NCBI GenBank assembly: GCA_050485685.1
Contig: JBJHBW010000009.1
Coordinates: forward strand, 1 to 64,000
Direction of reading: 5' to 3'
Source of the DNA: JBJHBP01 sp050485685
GTDB taxonomy: Bacteria; Pseudomonadota; Gammaproteobacteria; Steroidobacterales; Rariloculaceae
Length of the DNA stretch: 64,000 nucleotides
The translations under genes and the position numbers were made by a program. The notes under the pieces are model-generated. The model was not told the origin of the DNA, ran no database searches, and saw only the letters and a list, made by a program, of their open reading frames with translations. Numbering within the stretch: position 1 is the first letter of the stretch; the number at the start of each line of letters is the position of its first letter. This document shows, piece by piece, positions 1 through 8,970 of the stretch.

Positions 1-2
1 CA

Positions 3-905
3 TCGGCCGTGCACGAACAGGTATCGGCCATGCTCGATAGCCGCCAAGGCACGTTGCGGCGGCAGCAGGAGCGGTTGCATGACCTCGAAAAGCGTGAAGT
101 GGCGGCGCTGCGGGACAGGCAGTATCGCCTGACGGAAGTGCTGTCACTGCTGAACGCCACACTGGCACTGCAGCAGCAGCGTGTCACGGAACTGACTGCG
201 CGTGCTGCAGATCATGAGGGACTGGCTGCGGCTGGCTATGTGAGCGCCGAACAGGAACGTGCGGTGCGCGATGAACTCACAGAGCAACTTGCGCGTGCAC
301 AGGCACTGCAACGTGACCTTCTCGCCGGGTTGCGTGAGCATGAACAGCTCGAGCATGAGTTGATCCTGCTTCCGCTTCGCTATATCTCCCAGCGCGAGGA
401 ATTCGAGCTTGCGCTCGCCGGTATCGAGCAGGAAAGGGTCGAGAACGACTGGCGGCGCCGCTTTGCGATCGTCGCACCGGCAGATGGAGTACTTCTGGAA
501 ATCACGGCTGACGTGGGAGCAGTGGTGAGTGCGCAGACAGTGCTGTTGACGATGATTCCAGCCGGCGCGACGCTGCAGGCGGAATTGCAGGCACCGGAGA
601 CGGCTGTCTGGTCGGTGGGTGCCGGCGACCGGTTACGGCTGCGATTCGACGCTTTTCCGCATCAGCGCTTCGGTCACCAGGGTGGCCGGGTCATGGAGAT
701 CGCGACCGCGCCCGTGCCGCCCTACGCGGCGCCGCCCGTCGCGCAGGAGAGCATGACGACTGCGTACCGGGTCACGGTCGCACTTGACTCACAACAGGTG
801 CAGGTGCGCGGTTCCCGTATCGCGCTGAAACCCGGCATGCGTGTGCAGGCGCGTGTTGTGACCGAGCGGCGGCGTCTGTACGCATGGGTGTTTGCGCGAC
901 ACTGA
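3..905 (+). CDS. HlyD/CvaA-type membrane-fusion protein of a peptide exporter (5' end outside window)
   Basis: The reading frame is open to the window edge, so the N-terminus with its membrane anchor is missing. What remains is a long Gln/Glu/Arg/Leu-rich stretch of about 150 residues typical of the alpha-helical hairpin of periplasmic adaptors. A lipoyl/barrel part follows (IVAPADGVLLEITADVG), then a C-terminal beta-rich segment ending in LKPGMRVQARVVTERRRLYAW. That ending resembles the adaptor subunits of ABC exporters for colicin V or microcins, which bridge the inner-membrane transporter and the TolC-type channel. The partner ABC protein would lie upstream of the window. A double-glycine-leader peptide gene at 8971 is a conceivable substrate, but 8 kb separate them. 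The family is well supported; the substrate is inference. Confidence 0.8.
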   Translation, partial: SAVHEQVSAMLDSRQGTLRRQQERLHDLEKREVAALRDRQYRLTEVLSLLNATLALQQQRVTELTARAADHEGLAAAGYVSAEQERAVRDELTEQLARAQALQRDLLAGLREHEQLEHELILLPLRYISQREEFELALAGIEQERVENDWRRRFAIVAPADGVLLEITADVGAVVSAQTVLLTMIPAGATLQAELQAPETAVWSVGAGDRLRLRFDAFPHQRFGHQGGRVMEIATAPVPPYAAPPVAQESMTTAYRVTVALDSQQVQVRGSRIALKPGMRVQARVVTERRRLYAWVFARH

Positions 906-945
906 ACTGCGCTTTTCAGCGTCTGTTCGTGTCCGCACCATTTCG

Positions 946-1875
946 TCAGCGCTGGGGGTATCCCGTCAGTCTCCGGCTCAGTTCCCGCAAGTTCCGCTGC
1001 GCGTCTTCGTCATAGGCCTGCGCGTTCGCGCGCGCTTCCTGCAGGCTGTTGAAATAAAGCCCTGTGCGGCCTGCCAGTTCCGATGAGGCGGCCAGCTGCA
1101 TCACCGCCGCGGCGCCTTCCTCGACGGTGGCGCGCGGTTCCGCGCCGGCCTCGCGCACCATGGTCGTATCCATCAGTGTGGCAGGATGAAGCGCATTCAC
1201 CGTCACCTGATCGGCGGGCAGTTCAGCGGCGAGATCCATCGTGAAGATGATCTGGGCCAGTTTGCTCTGTCCGTATGCCCGACCGGGACTGAAGTCCTCG
1301 TTGAGCATCACGTTGTCGAAATCCAGCGGTTGTTGGGCCACCGATGCGACATTGACGATGCGTGCCGGTGCGCTTTCACGCATCAACGGCAGTAGTCGGT
1401 GCGTGAGCAGAAAGCCGGACAGGTAGTTCACGGCGAATATCAGCTCGTGACCATCCTGGCTGGTGTAGCGGGTTTCGTCGCCAGCTGTGGCCCAGATGCC
1501 GGCATTGTTGATCAGCAGGTCCAGGCGCTGGTGATTCTCCAGCACAGCGTCTGCGAGCGCGTTGACCTCCTCCAGTGACGCGAAGTCAGCGCGGTAGAAC
1601 ACGGCACTGCCGCCCGCGCTTTCGATCTCCCGGACGACGTCCGCGCCGCGCTCGGCATTGCGACCGTGCACGATGACTGTCGCACCAAGGCTCGCGAGTT
1701 CAACAGCCACATGGCGACCCAGGCCGTCCGTGGAGCCGGTGACGAGGGCGACCTGGCCGTCCAGTGAAGGGAAGTCAGCCTGGGTCACGCCGGCGATCGC
1801 AAACAGGGCTGTGCCCAGGGTGGCGACGAGAAAGGTTCTGCGGCCGGTGGAGCCGGCTTGTTTGCTGTTGCGCAT
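946..1875 (-). CDS. Short-chain dehydrogenase/reductase with a twin-arginine signal
   Basis: The protein has 309 residues. The N-terminus carries a twin-arginine motif (GRRTFL, near residue 12) followed by a hydrophobic stretch ending near TQAD, which predicts Tat export. A classical SDR Rossmann fold follows: the nucleotide motif GSTDGLGRH, the NNAG motif (INNAGIW), the catalytic Ser in VNVASVA and the YGQSK active-site Tyr/Lys. The sequence is closest in style to retinol-dehydrogenase-like SDRs. The substrate cannot be read from sequence. An NAD(P)-dependent SDR with a Tat leader is unusual because nicotinamide cofactors are cytosolic; Tat can export folded, cofactor-loaded enzymes. It stands alone on the minus strand. 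Confidence 0.85.
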   Translation of the reverse strand: MRNSKQAGSTGRRTFLVATLGTALFAIAGVTQADFPSLDGQVALVTGSTDGLGRHVAVELASLGATVIVHGRNAERGADVVREIESAGGSAVFYRADFASLEEVNALADAVLENHQRLDLLINNAGIWATAGDETRYTSQDGHELIFAVNYLSGFLLTHRLLPLMRESAPARIVNVASVAQQPLDFDNVMLNEDFSPGRAYGQSKLAQIIFTMDLAAELPADQVTVNALHPATLMDTTMVREAGAEPRATVEEGAAAVMQLAASSELAGRTGLYFNSLQEARANAQAYDEDAQRNLRELSRRLTGYPQR

Positions 1876-1925
1876 GCATGTCTCCGTCGTTCTGTTTGTT
1901 TCTGATCAGGCATTCTGCCGGGCCG

Positions 1926-2381
1926 CTACTCCTCGCGTTGGGGAATGACAACCTCAAATTCACCCTCGGTGCGACGTCCTTCGGAGAAACGATCGATCAG
2001 GGCCTCGATTTCATCGGAACCCACTCGTGTGACCCGAATGACCGGACAGCGTTCCGTAAACGCGCCACGCAGGATGATTTCGTCACCGGCCATTCCGCAC
2101 AGTTGATTGGTGCGGCTGCGCAGTCCGATCTGGTGCTGGTGCGACATCTCAGGGCAATTGCTGAGTTCTACGTGCCAGGCCTGATTTCGCGGCGCGTAGA
2201 CGATCAGGTGATCGGGAGCCAGATGGCGGAAGTCTCGCGCCTGGGCAATATTGAGGCATTGACCGCCAGCCGTGGCAGCACGGATGGGGCGGTCTTCGTC
2301 GCCGCGCTGCGTGGTACCGCTGGCGCATCCTGCCAGCAGAGTTGCGAACAACAGGGCTGAAGCATAAAGCGGTTGTTTCAT
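1926..2381 (-). CDS. DUF6491-like lipoprotein
   Basis: The start is placed at the ATG giving MKQPLYASALLFATLLAGC; the reading frame extends 11 codons further upstream without adding a plausible leader. The signal peptide ends in the lipobox LAGC, so the mature protein is an acylated lipoprotein of about 130 residues. Cysteines in the mature part (GGQCLN, NCPEM, LCGMAGD, RCPVIR) and the YAPRNQAWHVELSNC segment match small gammaproteobacterial lipoproteins annotated as DUF6491. Function unknown. It is separated by about 140 bases from the divergent reductase gene at 2520. Confidence 0.7.
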   Translation of the reverse strand: MKQPLYASALLFATLLAGCASGTTQRGDEDRPIRAATAGGQCLNIAQARDFRHLAPDHLIVYAPRNQAWHVELSNCPEMSHQHQIGLRSRTNQLCGMAGDEIILRGAFTERCPVIRVTRVGSDEIEALIDRFSEGRRTEGEFEVVIPQREE

Positions 2382-2519
2382 AACGCTCGGCACACGCCGG
2401 GATTCTGATGGCAACGGGCTTAAGTGTAAATCAAGTGCGGCTGCACAGTCCGCGCGCCATACAGGACTGATGTAAGCTTGTCAGGTCAAAAGCCTGATCC
2501 GATACCAGGAGATCGAATC

Positions 2520-3413
2520 GTGAGTCATTCCATCCTCGTAACCGGCGCCTCGGGACAGTTCGGCCAGCGCGTCCTGAATCATCTGCTCACGACACTGGGT
2601 GTCTCAGCGGACCGAATAGTTGCCGGCAGCCGCAGCCCGGACAAACTCCAGGCGTTGGCAGGCAAGGGCGTGGACACGCGTGCGCTGGACTTCGAGCAGC
2701 CGGAGACATTCGGTGCCGCTTTTGAAGGTGTCGAGCGCGCTTTGCTGATCAGTACCGATGCGGTGGACAGGCCCGGGCGCAGGCTCACGCAGCATCGCAA
2801 CGCTGTGCAGGGGATGGAGGCGGCCGGTGTTCGGCATGTGATCTACACATCCGCTGCCAACCCGGAAGATTCGCCGCTGCTGATCGCACCGGACCATGCC
2901 GGCACCGAGAGGGCGCTCGCCGAAAGCCGCCTGCCCGGATGGACCATACTGCGCAATCACTGGTACTACGAGAACCTTTTTCTGTTTCTGCCGCCGGCCA
3001 TTGCGACCGGAAAGTGGTTCGCGGCAGACGGCGGGCAGGGCAGTGCGGACATTGCACGCGATGATCTGGCGCTTGCCGCGGCCACCGTGCTGGCCGGCAC
3101 GGAGTCGGACAAGCGCACCTACACGCTTTCGGGACCGCAAGCGCTGACCAAGGTCGAGATTGCCGCCACAGTCAGCGGGGCGATCGGCAAGCCGATCACA
3201 GTTGTGCAGATTCCGCTGGAGGATCTGGTGCAGGGCATGGTCGCGGCGGGACTGCCTGAACCGGTTGCACGGGTGATGGCATCGTTCGATACCAACACCG
3301 CCGAAGGACGTGTTGCGACGGTAACTGACGACTTCCGGCGGCTCACCGGGCGTGATCCGCAATCCTTCGCCGACTGGGTCAAGGCGAATCGCGACGCGCT
3401 GGCTGCACTGTAG
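2520..3413 (+). CDS. NmrA-like NAD(P)-binding reductase (QOR2 type)
   Basis: The start is set at GTG 2520 (SHSILVTGASGQFGQ) because an AGGAGA ribosome-binding site lies at 2507-2512 with 7-base spacing; the frame runs upstream to 2478 without a site. The 297-residue protein begins with the Rossmann motif TGASGQFG. It lacks the YxxxK pair of classical SDRs and resembles NmrA-like / NAD(P)H:quinone oxidoreductase 2 proteins. The HVIYTSAANPEDSPL and WTILRNHWYYENL segments are characteristic of that group. Quinone reduction or redox sensing is the likely role. katG follows 78 bases downstream on the same strand, so an oxidative-stress link is possible but unproven. Confidence 0.8.
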   Translation: MSHSILVTGASGQFGQRVLNHLLTTLGVSADRIVAGSRSPDKLQALAGKGVDTRALDFEQPETFGAAFEGVERALLISTDAVDRPGRRLTQHRNAVQGMEAAGVRHVIYTSAANPEDSPLLIAPDHAGTERALAESRLPGWTILRNHWYYENLFLFLPPAIATGKWFAADGGQGSADIARDDLALAAATVLAGTESDKRTYTLSGPQALTKVEIAATVSGAIGKPITVVQIPLEDLVQGMVAAGLPEPVARVMASFDTNTAEGRVATVTDDFRRLTGRDPQSFADWVKANRDALAAL

Positions 3414-3491
3414 CTGTTTTCCGAAGTTTTACAGACGGACGTGGCGGCGTTACATTCGGGGCAGGCCCGAAAACGAACAAAGGACGCCGCC

Positions 3492-5671
<2,180 letters not shown>

Positions 5672-5684
<13 letters not shown>

Positions 5685-5701
5685 TCTGAGCTGATCTGAG
5701 C
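5672..5701 (+). repeat. Three perfect tandem copies of a 10-bp unit over the katG stop codon
   Basis: TGATCTGAGC occurs three times head to tail (5672-5681, 5682-5691, 5692-5701). The first copy encodes the last codons of katG and the second supplies the TGA stop. Later copies are untranslated. Replication slippage here would not alter the protein. Confidence 0.95.
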
Positions 5702-5714
5702 GAAATCTGCCGCG

Positions 5715-5739
5715 ACGAGGGCCCTTGAGTGGCCCTCGT
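5715..5739. terminator. Hairpin after katG, possible bidirectional terminator
   Basis: A perfect 9-bp stem (ACGAGGGCC with GGCCCTCGT) encloses a 7-base loop. It sits between the katG stop and the end of the convergent minus-strand coiled-coil gene. Neither side has a long T-run, so termination efficiency is uncertain. Confidence 0.6.
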
Positions 5740-5750
5740 TGCAGAGGCTT

Positions 5751-6125
5751 CTATCCGTTCACGTGAGTGACGAAGAAATACGCGATACCCAGCAGAACGG
5801 CCATCTGACCGAGCAGGGCCATGTACATCTGTCGCGTGATGCTGCTGGCCATGCCGTGCATCTGGGCACGCAGCGCGCCGCCCTGTTCAGCTATGGCCTG
5901 ACGGAGTGAGGCATCCTGGTCGGCCATGACCTGACTGAGTGAGGCGCCCTGCTCGGTAATGGCCTGACGGAGTGAGGCGTCCTGGCTGGTAATGATCTGA
6001 CGGAGCGAGGCGTCCTGACCGGTAATGACCTGCCGGAGCGAGGCTTCCTGACTCGCGAGCTTGTGATCGAGGTCGCCGTGCAGTTTCAGCATCTGCTGGC
6101 TCAGAGAATTATGCTGCTCAGCCAT
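5751..6125 (-). CDS. Downstream part of a coiled-coil membrane protein (DUF1640-like)
   Basis: A 124-residue frame: an N-terminal helix, six tandem 11-residue repeats of the type QDASLRQxITx (residues about 25-90), then a C-terminal membrane helix (MALLGQMAVLLGIAYFFVTHV). It is in the same frame as the 60-codon piece at 6129-6311, separated only by TAG and one GGA codon. Joined, the two make a protein of about 185 residues laid out like bacterial DUF1640/CCDC90-like proteins: N-terminal helical domain, long coiled coil, C-terminal TM. The only purine-rich ribosome site touches the ATG directly, so independent initiation looks weak. Either a gene broken by an amber codon or a translationally coupled pair. 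Confidence 0.65.
   Translation of the reverse strand: MAEQHNSLSQQMLKLHGDLDHKLASQEASLRQVITGQDASLRQIITSQDASLRQAITEQGASLSQVMADQDASLRQAIAEQGGALRAQMHGMASSITRQMYMALLGQMAVLLGIAYFFVTHVNG
5856..6053 (-). repeat. Six tandem 33-bp coding repeats (hendecad coiled coil)
   Basis: Six consecutive 33-bp units encode 11-residue repeats with the pattern x-Q-(D/E/G)-A-S-L-R-Q-x-(I/M)-(T/A). The DNA copies have diverged mainly at synonymous or hydrophobic positions. An 11-residue periodicity corresponds to hendecads, which form a straighter coiled coil than heptads. This is not a CRISPR array: there are no spacers and the reading frame is continuous. Confidence 0.85.
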
Positions 6126-6128
6126 TCC

Positions 6129-6311
6129 CTAACGAAGCTCGCCGCGCATTTCGATCATCTCCTGCCGTAGCAGCAACAGATCGTGCTTGGTCGCGAGCGT
6201 ATCATTTGCGCCGGCGAGTTCAATCTCGATGGCGCGCACGATGGCGCGCGCCTGAGCGGAAGGCACGTCTGCGTTTTCGAGTATTTCCAGCGATTCGCCC
6301 TGCATGACCAT
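6129..6311 (-). CDS. Upstream part of the same DUF1640-like protein, ending at an in-frame TAG
   Basis: It encodes 60 residues: ILENADVPSAQARAIVRAIE followed by LATKHDLLLLRQEMIEMRGELR. The AQARAIVRAIE plus ATKHDL pattern is the usual N-terminal part of DUF1640-type proteins. In those the coiled coil continues directly after this point, but here a TAG (6129-6131) intervenes and the coiled coil resumes in the same frame two codons later. No ribosomal frameshift is needed, only a single base change, to restore one 185-residue protein. Could be a true pseudogene, a sequencing error, or a two-gene arrangement. Confidence 0.6.
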   Translation of the reverse strand: MVMQGESLEILENADVPSAQARAIVRAIEIELAGANDTLATKHDLLLLRQEMIEMRGELR

Positions 6312-6318
6312 GGATAAT

Positions 6319-6398
6319 AAGCCCGGATTCGCTCAGCCCCAACTGGTTGTAAAGTTTGAGTCCTGATTAGAACGCCGTCTGTGCCTGAATCCGGGCTT
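6319..6398. repeat. 12-bp inverted repeat in an intergenic region
   Basis: AAGCCCGGATTC (6319-6330) is repeated in inverse orientation as GAATCCGGGCTT (6387-6398) with 56 bases between. It lies between the start of the coiled-coil gene and the end of ppk2, both on the minus strand. Could be a weak terminator for ppk2 or an operator; nothing else is visible in this gap. Confidence 0.5.
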
Positions 6399-6462
6399 CC
6401 TGCGCGGATTCGCGTGCGCCGATTCCCGTGTGCCGACCCGACTGCGACTCCCATGTCGCGGA

Positions 6463-7341
6463 TCAGACGGGTTGCCAGATTTCAGGCCCGCCGCAGATCT
6501 TCGGGTCGACTTTGCCGACGATGTCCGTATCCTTGCCGTCGTAATCGACCGCCCCGAGGATGGCGCGTATGGCGGTGAGCCGGGCGCGGTACTTGTCGTC
6601 GCCACGGATTACGGTCCATGGCGCAAAGTCCGTGTGACTGGCCCGGAACGTCTCCGCAATGGCTTCGGAGTAGGCGTCCCATAGCGCCAGACCCTCGATA
6701 TCGATGCGGCTGAGTTTCCAGTGGCGCAGCGGGTCGGTTTCGCGGCGCAGCAGGCGACGCAGCTGTTCGGCGCGACCGACGTTGAGCCAGATCTTCACCA
6801 GCACGATGCCTTCACCGACCAGGATCCGCTCGAACTCGGGCAGTTGTGCGAAGAAGCGCGCGCGTTCTTCGGCGGAACAGAAGCCGAACACCTGTTCGAT
6901 GACGCCGCGGTTGTACCAGCTCCTGTCGAACAGCGCCATTTCGCCGGCGGCCGGCAGGTGCGCGACGTAGCGCTGAAAATACCATTGCGTGCGCTCACGC
7001 TCGGTGGGTTTCGGCAACGCGATGATATGCGCGATGCGCGGATTGAGGTTCGCGGTGACGCGACTGATGGCACCGCCCTTGCCGGCGCCATCGCGGCCTT
7101 CAAACACGACCAGCAGCCGCGTGTCGCTGTGATCGATCCAGTGCTGGCATTTCACGAGTTCGATCTGCAACGGTTCGAGTTCGGCTTCGTAGACGCCCTT
7201 TTTCATCCAGCGGTCGTACGGGTAGCTGGCATCGAGTATGTCGCGCTTGCCGCCTTCCTCCACCGCTGCACGAATCGCTTTCGGCGCGTCTTTCTTCAGA
7301 TAGCGGCTGACGGCACCGTCAAACGGCTTTGGCAGGGGCAT
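6463..7341 (-). CDS. ppk2: Polyphosphate kinase 2 (PPK2 family)
   Basis: A cytosolic P-loop kinase that transfers phosphate between polyphosphate and nucleotides. The 292-residue protein has the Walker A motif GRDGAGKGG, the lid-module sequence RWYNR-like DRSWYNRGVIEQV, and PTERERTQWYFQRY, all hallmarks of one-domain (class I) PPK2 enzymes. Length fits the family. Class I members mostly make nucleoside triphosphates from diphosphates. The N-terminal MPLPKPFDGAVSRYLKKDAP extension is typical of proteobacterial members. The nearest minus-strand neighbour downstream is the split coiled-coil gene, about 150 bases away. Confidence 0.93.
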   Translation of the reverse strand: MPLPKPFDGAVSRYLKKDAPKAIRAAVEEGGKRDILDASYPYDRWMKKGVYEAELEPLQIELVKCQHWIDHSDTRLLVVFEGRDGAGKGGAISRVTANLNPRIAHIIALPKPTERERTQWYFQRYVAHLPAAGEMALFDRSWYNRGVIEQVFGFCSAEERARFFAQLPEFERILVGEGIVLVKIWLNVGRAEQLRRLLRRETDPLRHWKLSRIDIEGLALWDAYSEAIAETFRASHTDFAPWTVIRGDDKYRARLTAIRAILGAVDYDGKDTDIVGKVDPKICGGPEIWQPV

Positions 7342-7489
7342 GAACGGGGACTCCGGGCAGCTGATTCACGGCTAAGGGTATATGAACGTACGTGGGTTGC
7401 GGGTATCGGAACGTGGAATGCGTGGTCGCAACCGGCCGGGCAACTCATTGGAATGGTGGCCGGGCGGCTGGTCAGTTGCGCACCCGGAT

Positions 7490-7520
7490 CCCCTCCGGTC
7501 CGTCTCGTGAACCGGAGGGG
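7490..7520 (-). terminator. Hairpin just downstream of tmRNA
   Basis: A perfect 10-bp stem (CCCCTCCGGT with ACCGGAGGGG) encloses an 11-base loop and starts 5 bases beyond the encoded CCA end of tmRNA. There is no T-run after it, so it may act with Rho or as a 3'-processing structure. The rest of the interval to ppk2 (7342-7489) shows no gene. Confidence 0.55.
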
Positions 7521-7542
7521 GGTGTTGGTGGAGGCGGCGGGA

Positions 7543-7863
7543 CAGCTGTTCCACCTCTTTCGAGATGGGCTGGACTATGCCTTCATCCCGGATCGCGCCG
7601 AAACGCGACCGGGAGCGGAGCGTGTTATGCGGTTGGCACCTGAGTCCTGCCATCCTTCAGCTGGCACAGGTGTTCAACTGCATCCTGGGGCCGGCTCTGT
7701 CGCATGCGACTCAGCCGGTCCATGAGTCTCTACAGGGCAGGGAAGGTTGGCCCTTCACTACCCCTCGGCGTTGCCATAGCCGCCGTTTCCGGCCGGCCTT
7801 AGGGTTCACCGAATGAGCCCCGTTTTCACTTTGCCCTTACGGGCAAAGGCGACCATTGCGTTA
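7543..7863 (-). ncRNA. Group I intron inside the tmRNA T-loop (IC3-like core, no endonuclease gene)
   Basis: The insert has the catalytic-core landmarks of a self-splicing group I intron, several identical to the Azoarcus tRNA-Ile intron as I remember it. These are CUAUGGCAACGCCGAG (7764-7779), GUAGAGACU (R strand of P7, 7725-7733) and AAGGCAUAGUCCAG (S strand, 7570-7583). P1 pairs the exon end CGAU with GUCG (7850-7853), giving the required U-G at the splice site. P2 (7829-7848) is an 8-bp stem with a GUAA loop. P5 has a GAAA loop. P9 (7551-7568) is a 7-bp stem with a GAAA loop. The intron ends in G (7543), the expected omega-G. The R-to-S interval is about 140 nt, far longer than in Azoarcus, and holds extra hairpins. 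No endonuclease frame is present. Confidence 0.92.
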
Positions 7864-8078
7864 ATCGAACCCGCGTCCGCAAGCCCTCCGCTACGAGCTC
7901 TACATGCTTATCCTGCCATTGTTCTTACCGAGGACTACCCGACAGGCAGGGAAGATCCGCGGCCAGCTCAGATTTGGTTTTTAACGCTTCGACCCTGAGC
8001 GAGCCGTCACGCGATCTTGTGTGCGGTTACGCCCGGATGAGACCCACAAGCAAGTACCCATTCGGACGCTAGCCGGAT

Positions 8079-8111
8079 TTAAGCGGCCAGAGCGTAGTTG
8101 TCGTCGTTCGC
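8079..8111 (-). other. tmRNA tag-peptide reading frame (ANDDNYALAA)
   Basis: The resume codon GCG is followed by AAC GAC GAC AAC TAC GCT CTG GCC GCT and TAA, encoding ANDDNYALAA. It differs from the E. coli tag only by Asp for Glu at position 4 and ends in the ALAA degron seen by ClpXP/ClpAP. Confidence 0.95.
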
Positions 8112-8214
8112 AACTAACTTTTTTGCAGATGGATTTACGAGGTGACCTGCCCCTCGGCATGCACCCGGAGTTTCGCGACCCACGTCGAAACCGATCGCCC
8201 CCAGTGTCAGGGCC

Positions 8215-8243
8215 AAAGTAAGGCTGGGAAGCCTGCAATGCAA
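8215..8243 (-). promoter_or_regulatory. Probable sigma70 promoter of ssrA
   Basis: Reading the minus strand, a -35 box TTGCAT (8243-8238) and a -10 box TACTTT (8220-8215) are separated by exactly 17 bases. The predicted start lies a few bases before the mature 5' end, leaving a short leader for RNase P to remove. Confidence 0.6.
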
Positions 8244-8312
8244 GGGTATATCGCAAAATATTCACGGAACGGCTGACCGCACGCCCTGTCGAAGTCGGCC
8301 GTATCCCCGCCG

Positions 8313-8798
8313 TCAGCCTGGCCGGTTGTGCGCCTTCATCGCGCGGGACTTCTGCAGTTTCCAGTCACGGTCCTTCTCGGTGGCGCGCTTGTCATGCTGC
8401 TTCTTGCCCCGCGCCAGGCCCACGGCAAGCTTGGCCCTGCCGGCTTTCCAGTACATCTCCAGCGGCACCAGCGTGTAGCCACGCCGCTCCACCAGACCCG
8501 TGAGCCGGTCCAGTTCCTGTCGGTGCAGCAGCAGCTTGCGGGTGCGCGCCGGATCGGCGTTCACATGCGTGGAAGCGGATGTCAGTGGCGTGATGTGTGA
8601 GCCCAGCAGCCAGGCCTCGCCGTTGCGCAGCGTGACATACGCTTCACTGAGCTGTCCCTTGCCGGCACGCAGGCTCTTCACTTCCCAGCCCTGAAGGGCC
8701 AGCCCAGACTCGAAACTCTCCTCGATGAAGAACTCGAAGCGCGCCTTGCGGTTCTGGGCGATCGTGGAAGGGGACTTCTTGTCGGACTTCTTGGCCAT
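8313..8798 (-). CDS. smpB: SsrA-binding protein SmpB
   Basis: The small basic protein binds the tRNA-like domain of tmRNA and delivers it to stalled ribosomes. The start at 8798 (MAKKSDKKSPSTIAQNRKA) gives 161 residues, the usual size; the frame is open 13 codons further. Diagnostic segments are ARFEFFIEESFESGLALQGWEVKSLR, split here as FEFFIEE and GWEVKSLR, then GLARGKKQHDKR and the basic C-terminal tail WKLQKSRAMKAH. It lies directly upstream of ssrA on the same strand, the classic pairing. The next conserved gene, ratA, is displaced by about 2.2 kb of accessory genes on the other strand. Confidence 0.97.
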   Translation of the reverse strand: MAKKSDKKSPSTIAQNRKARFEFFIEESFESGLALQGWEVKSLRAGKGQLSEAYVTLRNGEAWLLGSHITPLTSASTHVNADPARTRKLLLHRQELDRLTGLVERRGYTLVPLEMYWKAGRAKLAVGLARGKKQHDKRATEKDRDWKLQKSRAMKAHNRPG

Positions 8799-8923
8799 GA
8801 GGCGCGCAATCATCCACGATCCGCGCTGAAAACGCACGAGTGACGGGCCTGCACGAAGTATTTATGCCGGTAATCGGCAGTTATTCGGATCGGACAGCGG
8901 GACAAGGCGCGATAGTCTCATTC

Positions 8924-8946
8924 CGACGCCAACGGAACTGGCGTCG
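8924..8946 (+). promoter_or_regulatory. Palindrome upstream of the double-glycine peptide gene
   Basis: A perfect 8-bp inverted repeat (CGACGCCA / TGGCGTCG) with a 7-base loop ends 12 bases before the ribosome-binding site of the peptide gene. It could be an operator or a 5'-UTR hairpin. Confidence 0.5.
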
Positions 8947-8970
8947 TCACACTGAACCAAGGAGGGAGAC

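Larger units (their letters stand above)
7526..8202 (-). ncRNA. ssrA: tmRNA (ssrA), split by an intron in the T-loop
   Basis: Transfer-messenger RNA rescues stalled ribosomes and tags the nascent protein for proteolysis. The 5' end begins GGGGGCGAUCGGUUUCGACG at 8202. The conserved segment GGUGCAUGCCGAGGGGC follows, then the tag frame and the GACGCGGGUUCGAU half of the T-arm, ending at 7864. The matching other half (U-CCCGC-CGCCUCC-ACCA) is found only at 7542-7526, after a 321-nt insert. CGCCUCC pairs perfectly (one G-U) with the 5' GGGGGCG, and CCCGC pairs with GCGGG. This restores a canonical T-arm with loop UUCGAUU and an encoded CCA. The spliced length is 356 nt, close to the 363 of E. 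coli. smpB is adjacent on the same strand. Confidence 0.95.

Noticed and set aside
5856..6053. CRISPR-like array
   Set aside because: The 33-bp units are contiguous, lack spacers and encode a continuous 11-residue protein repeat.
6721..7725. Long plus-strand reading frame across ppk2 and into the tmRNA locus
   Set aside because: It is antisense to the clear PPK2 protein and to structured RNA; composition and lack of recognisable motifs mark it as a shadow frame of GC-rich DNA.
7543..7863. Homing endonuclease inside the intron
   Set aside because: No frame of useful length with LAGLIDADG, HNH or GIY-YIG residues exists; the extra length is hairpin-rich RNA.
7526..8202. tmRNA 3' end destroyed by an integrated element (attachment site in ssrA)
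   Set aside because: The missing 3' half is present 321 nt away, the insert has group I intron core strings and no integrase, and joining the halves restores perfect T-arm and acceptor pairing.
7526..8202. Circularly permuted two-piece tmRNA
   Set aside because: The order 5' domain, tag, T-arm, 3' acceptor is linear; permuted genes encode the 3' piece first.
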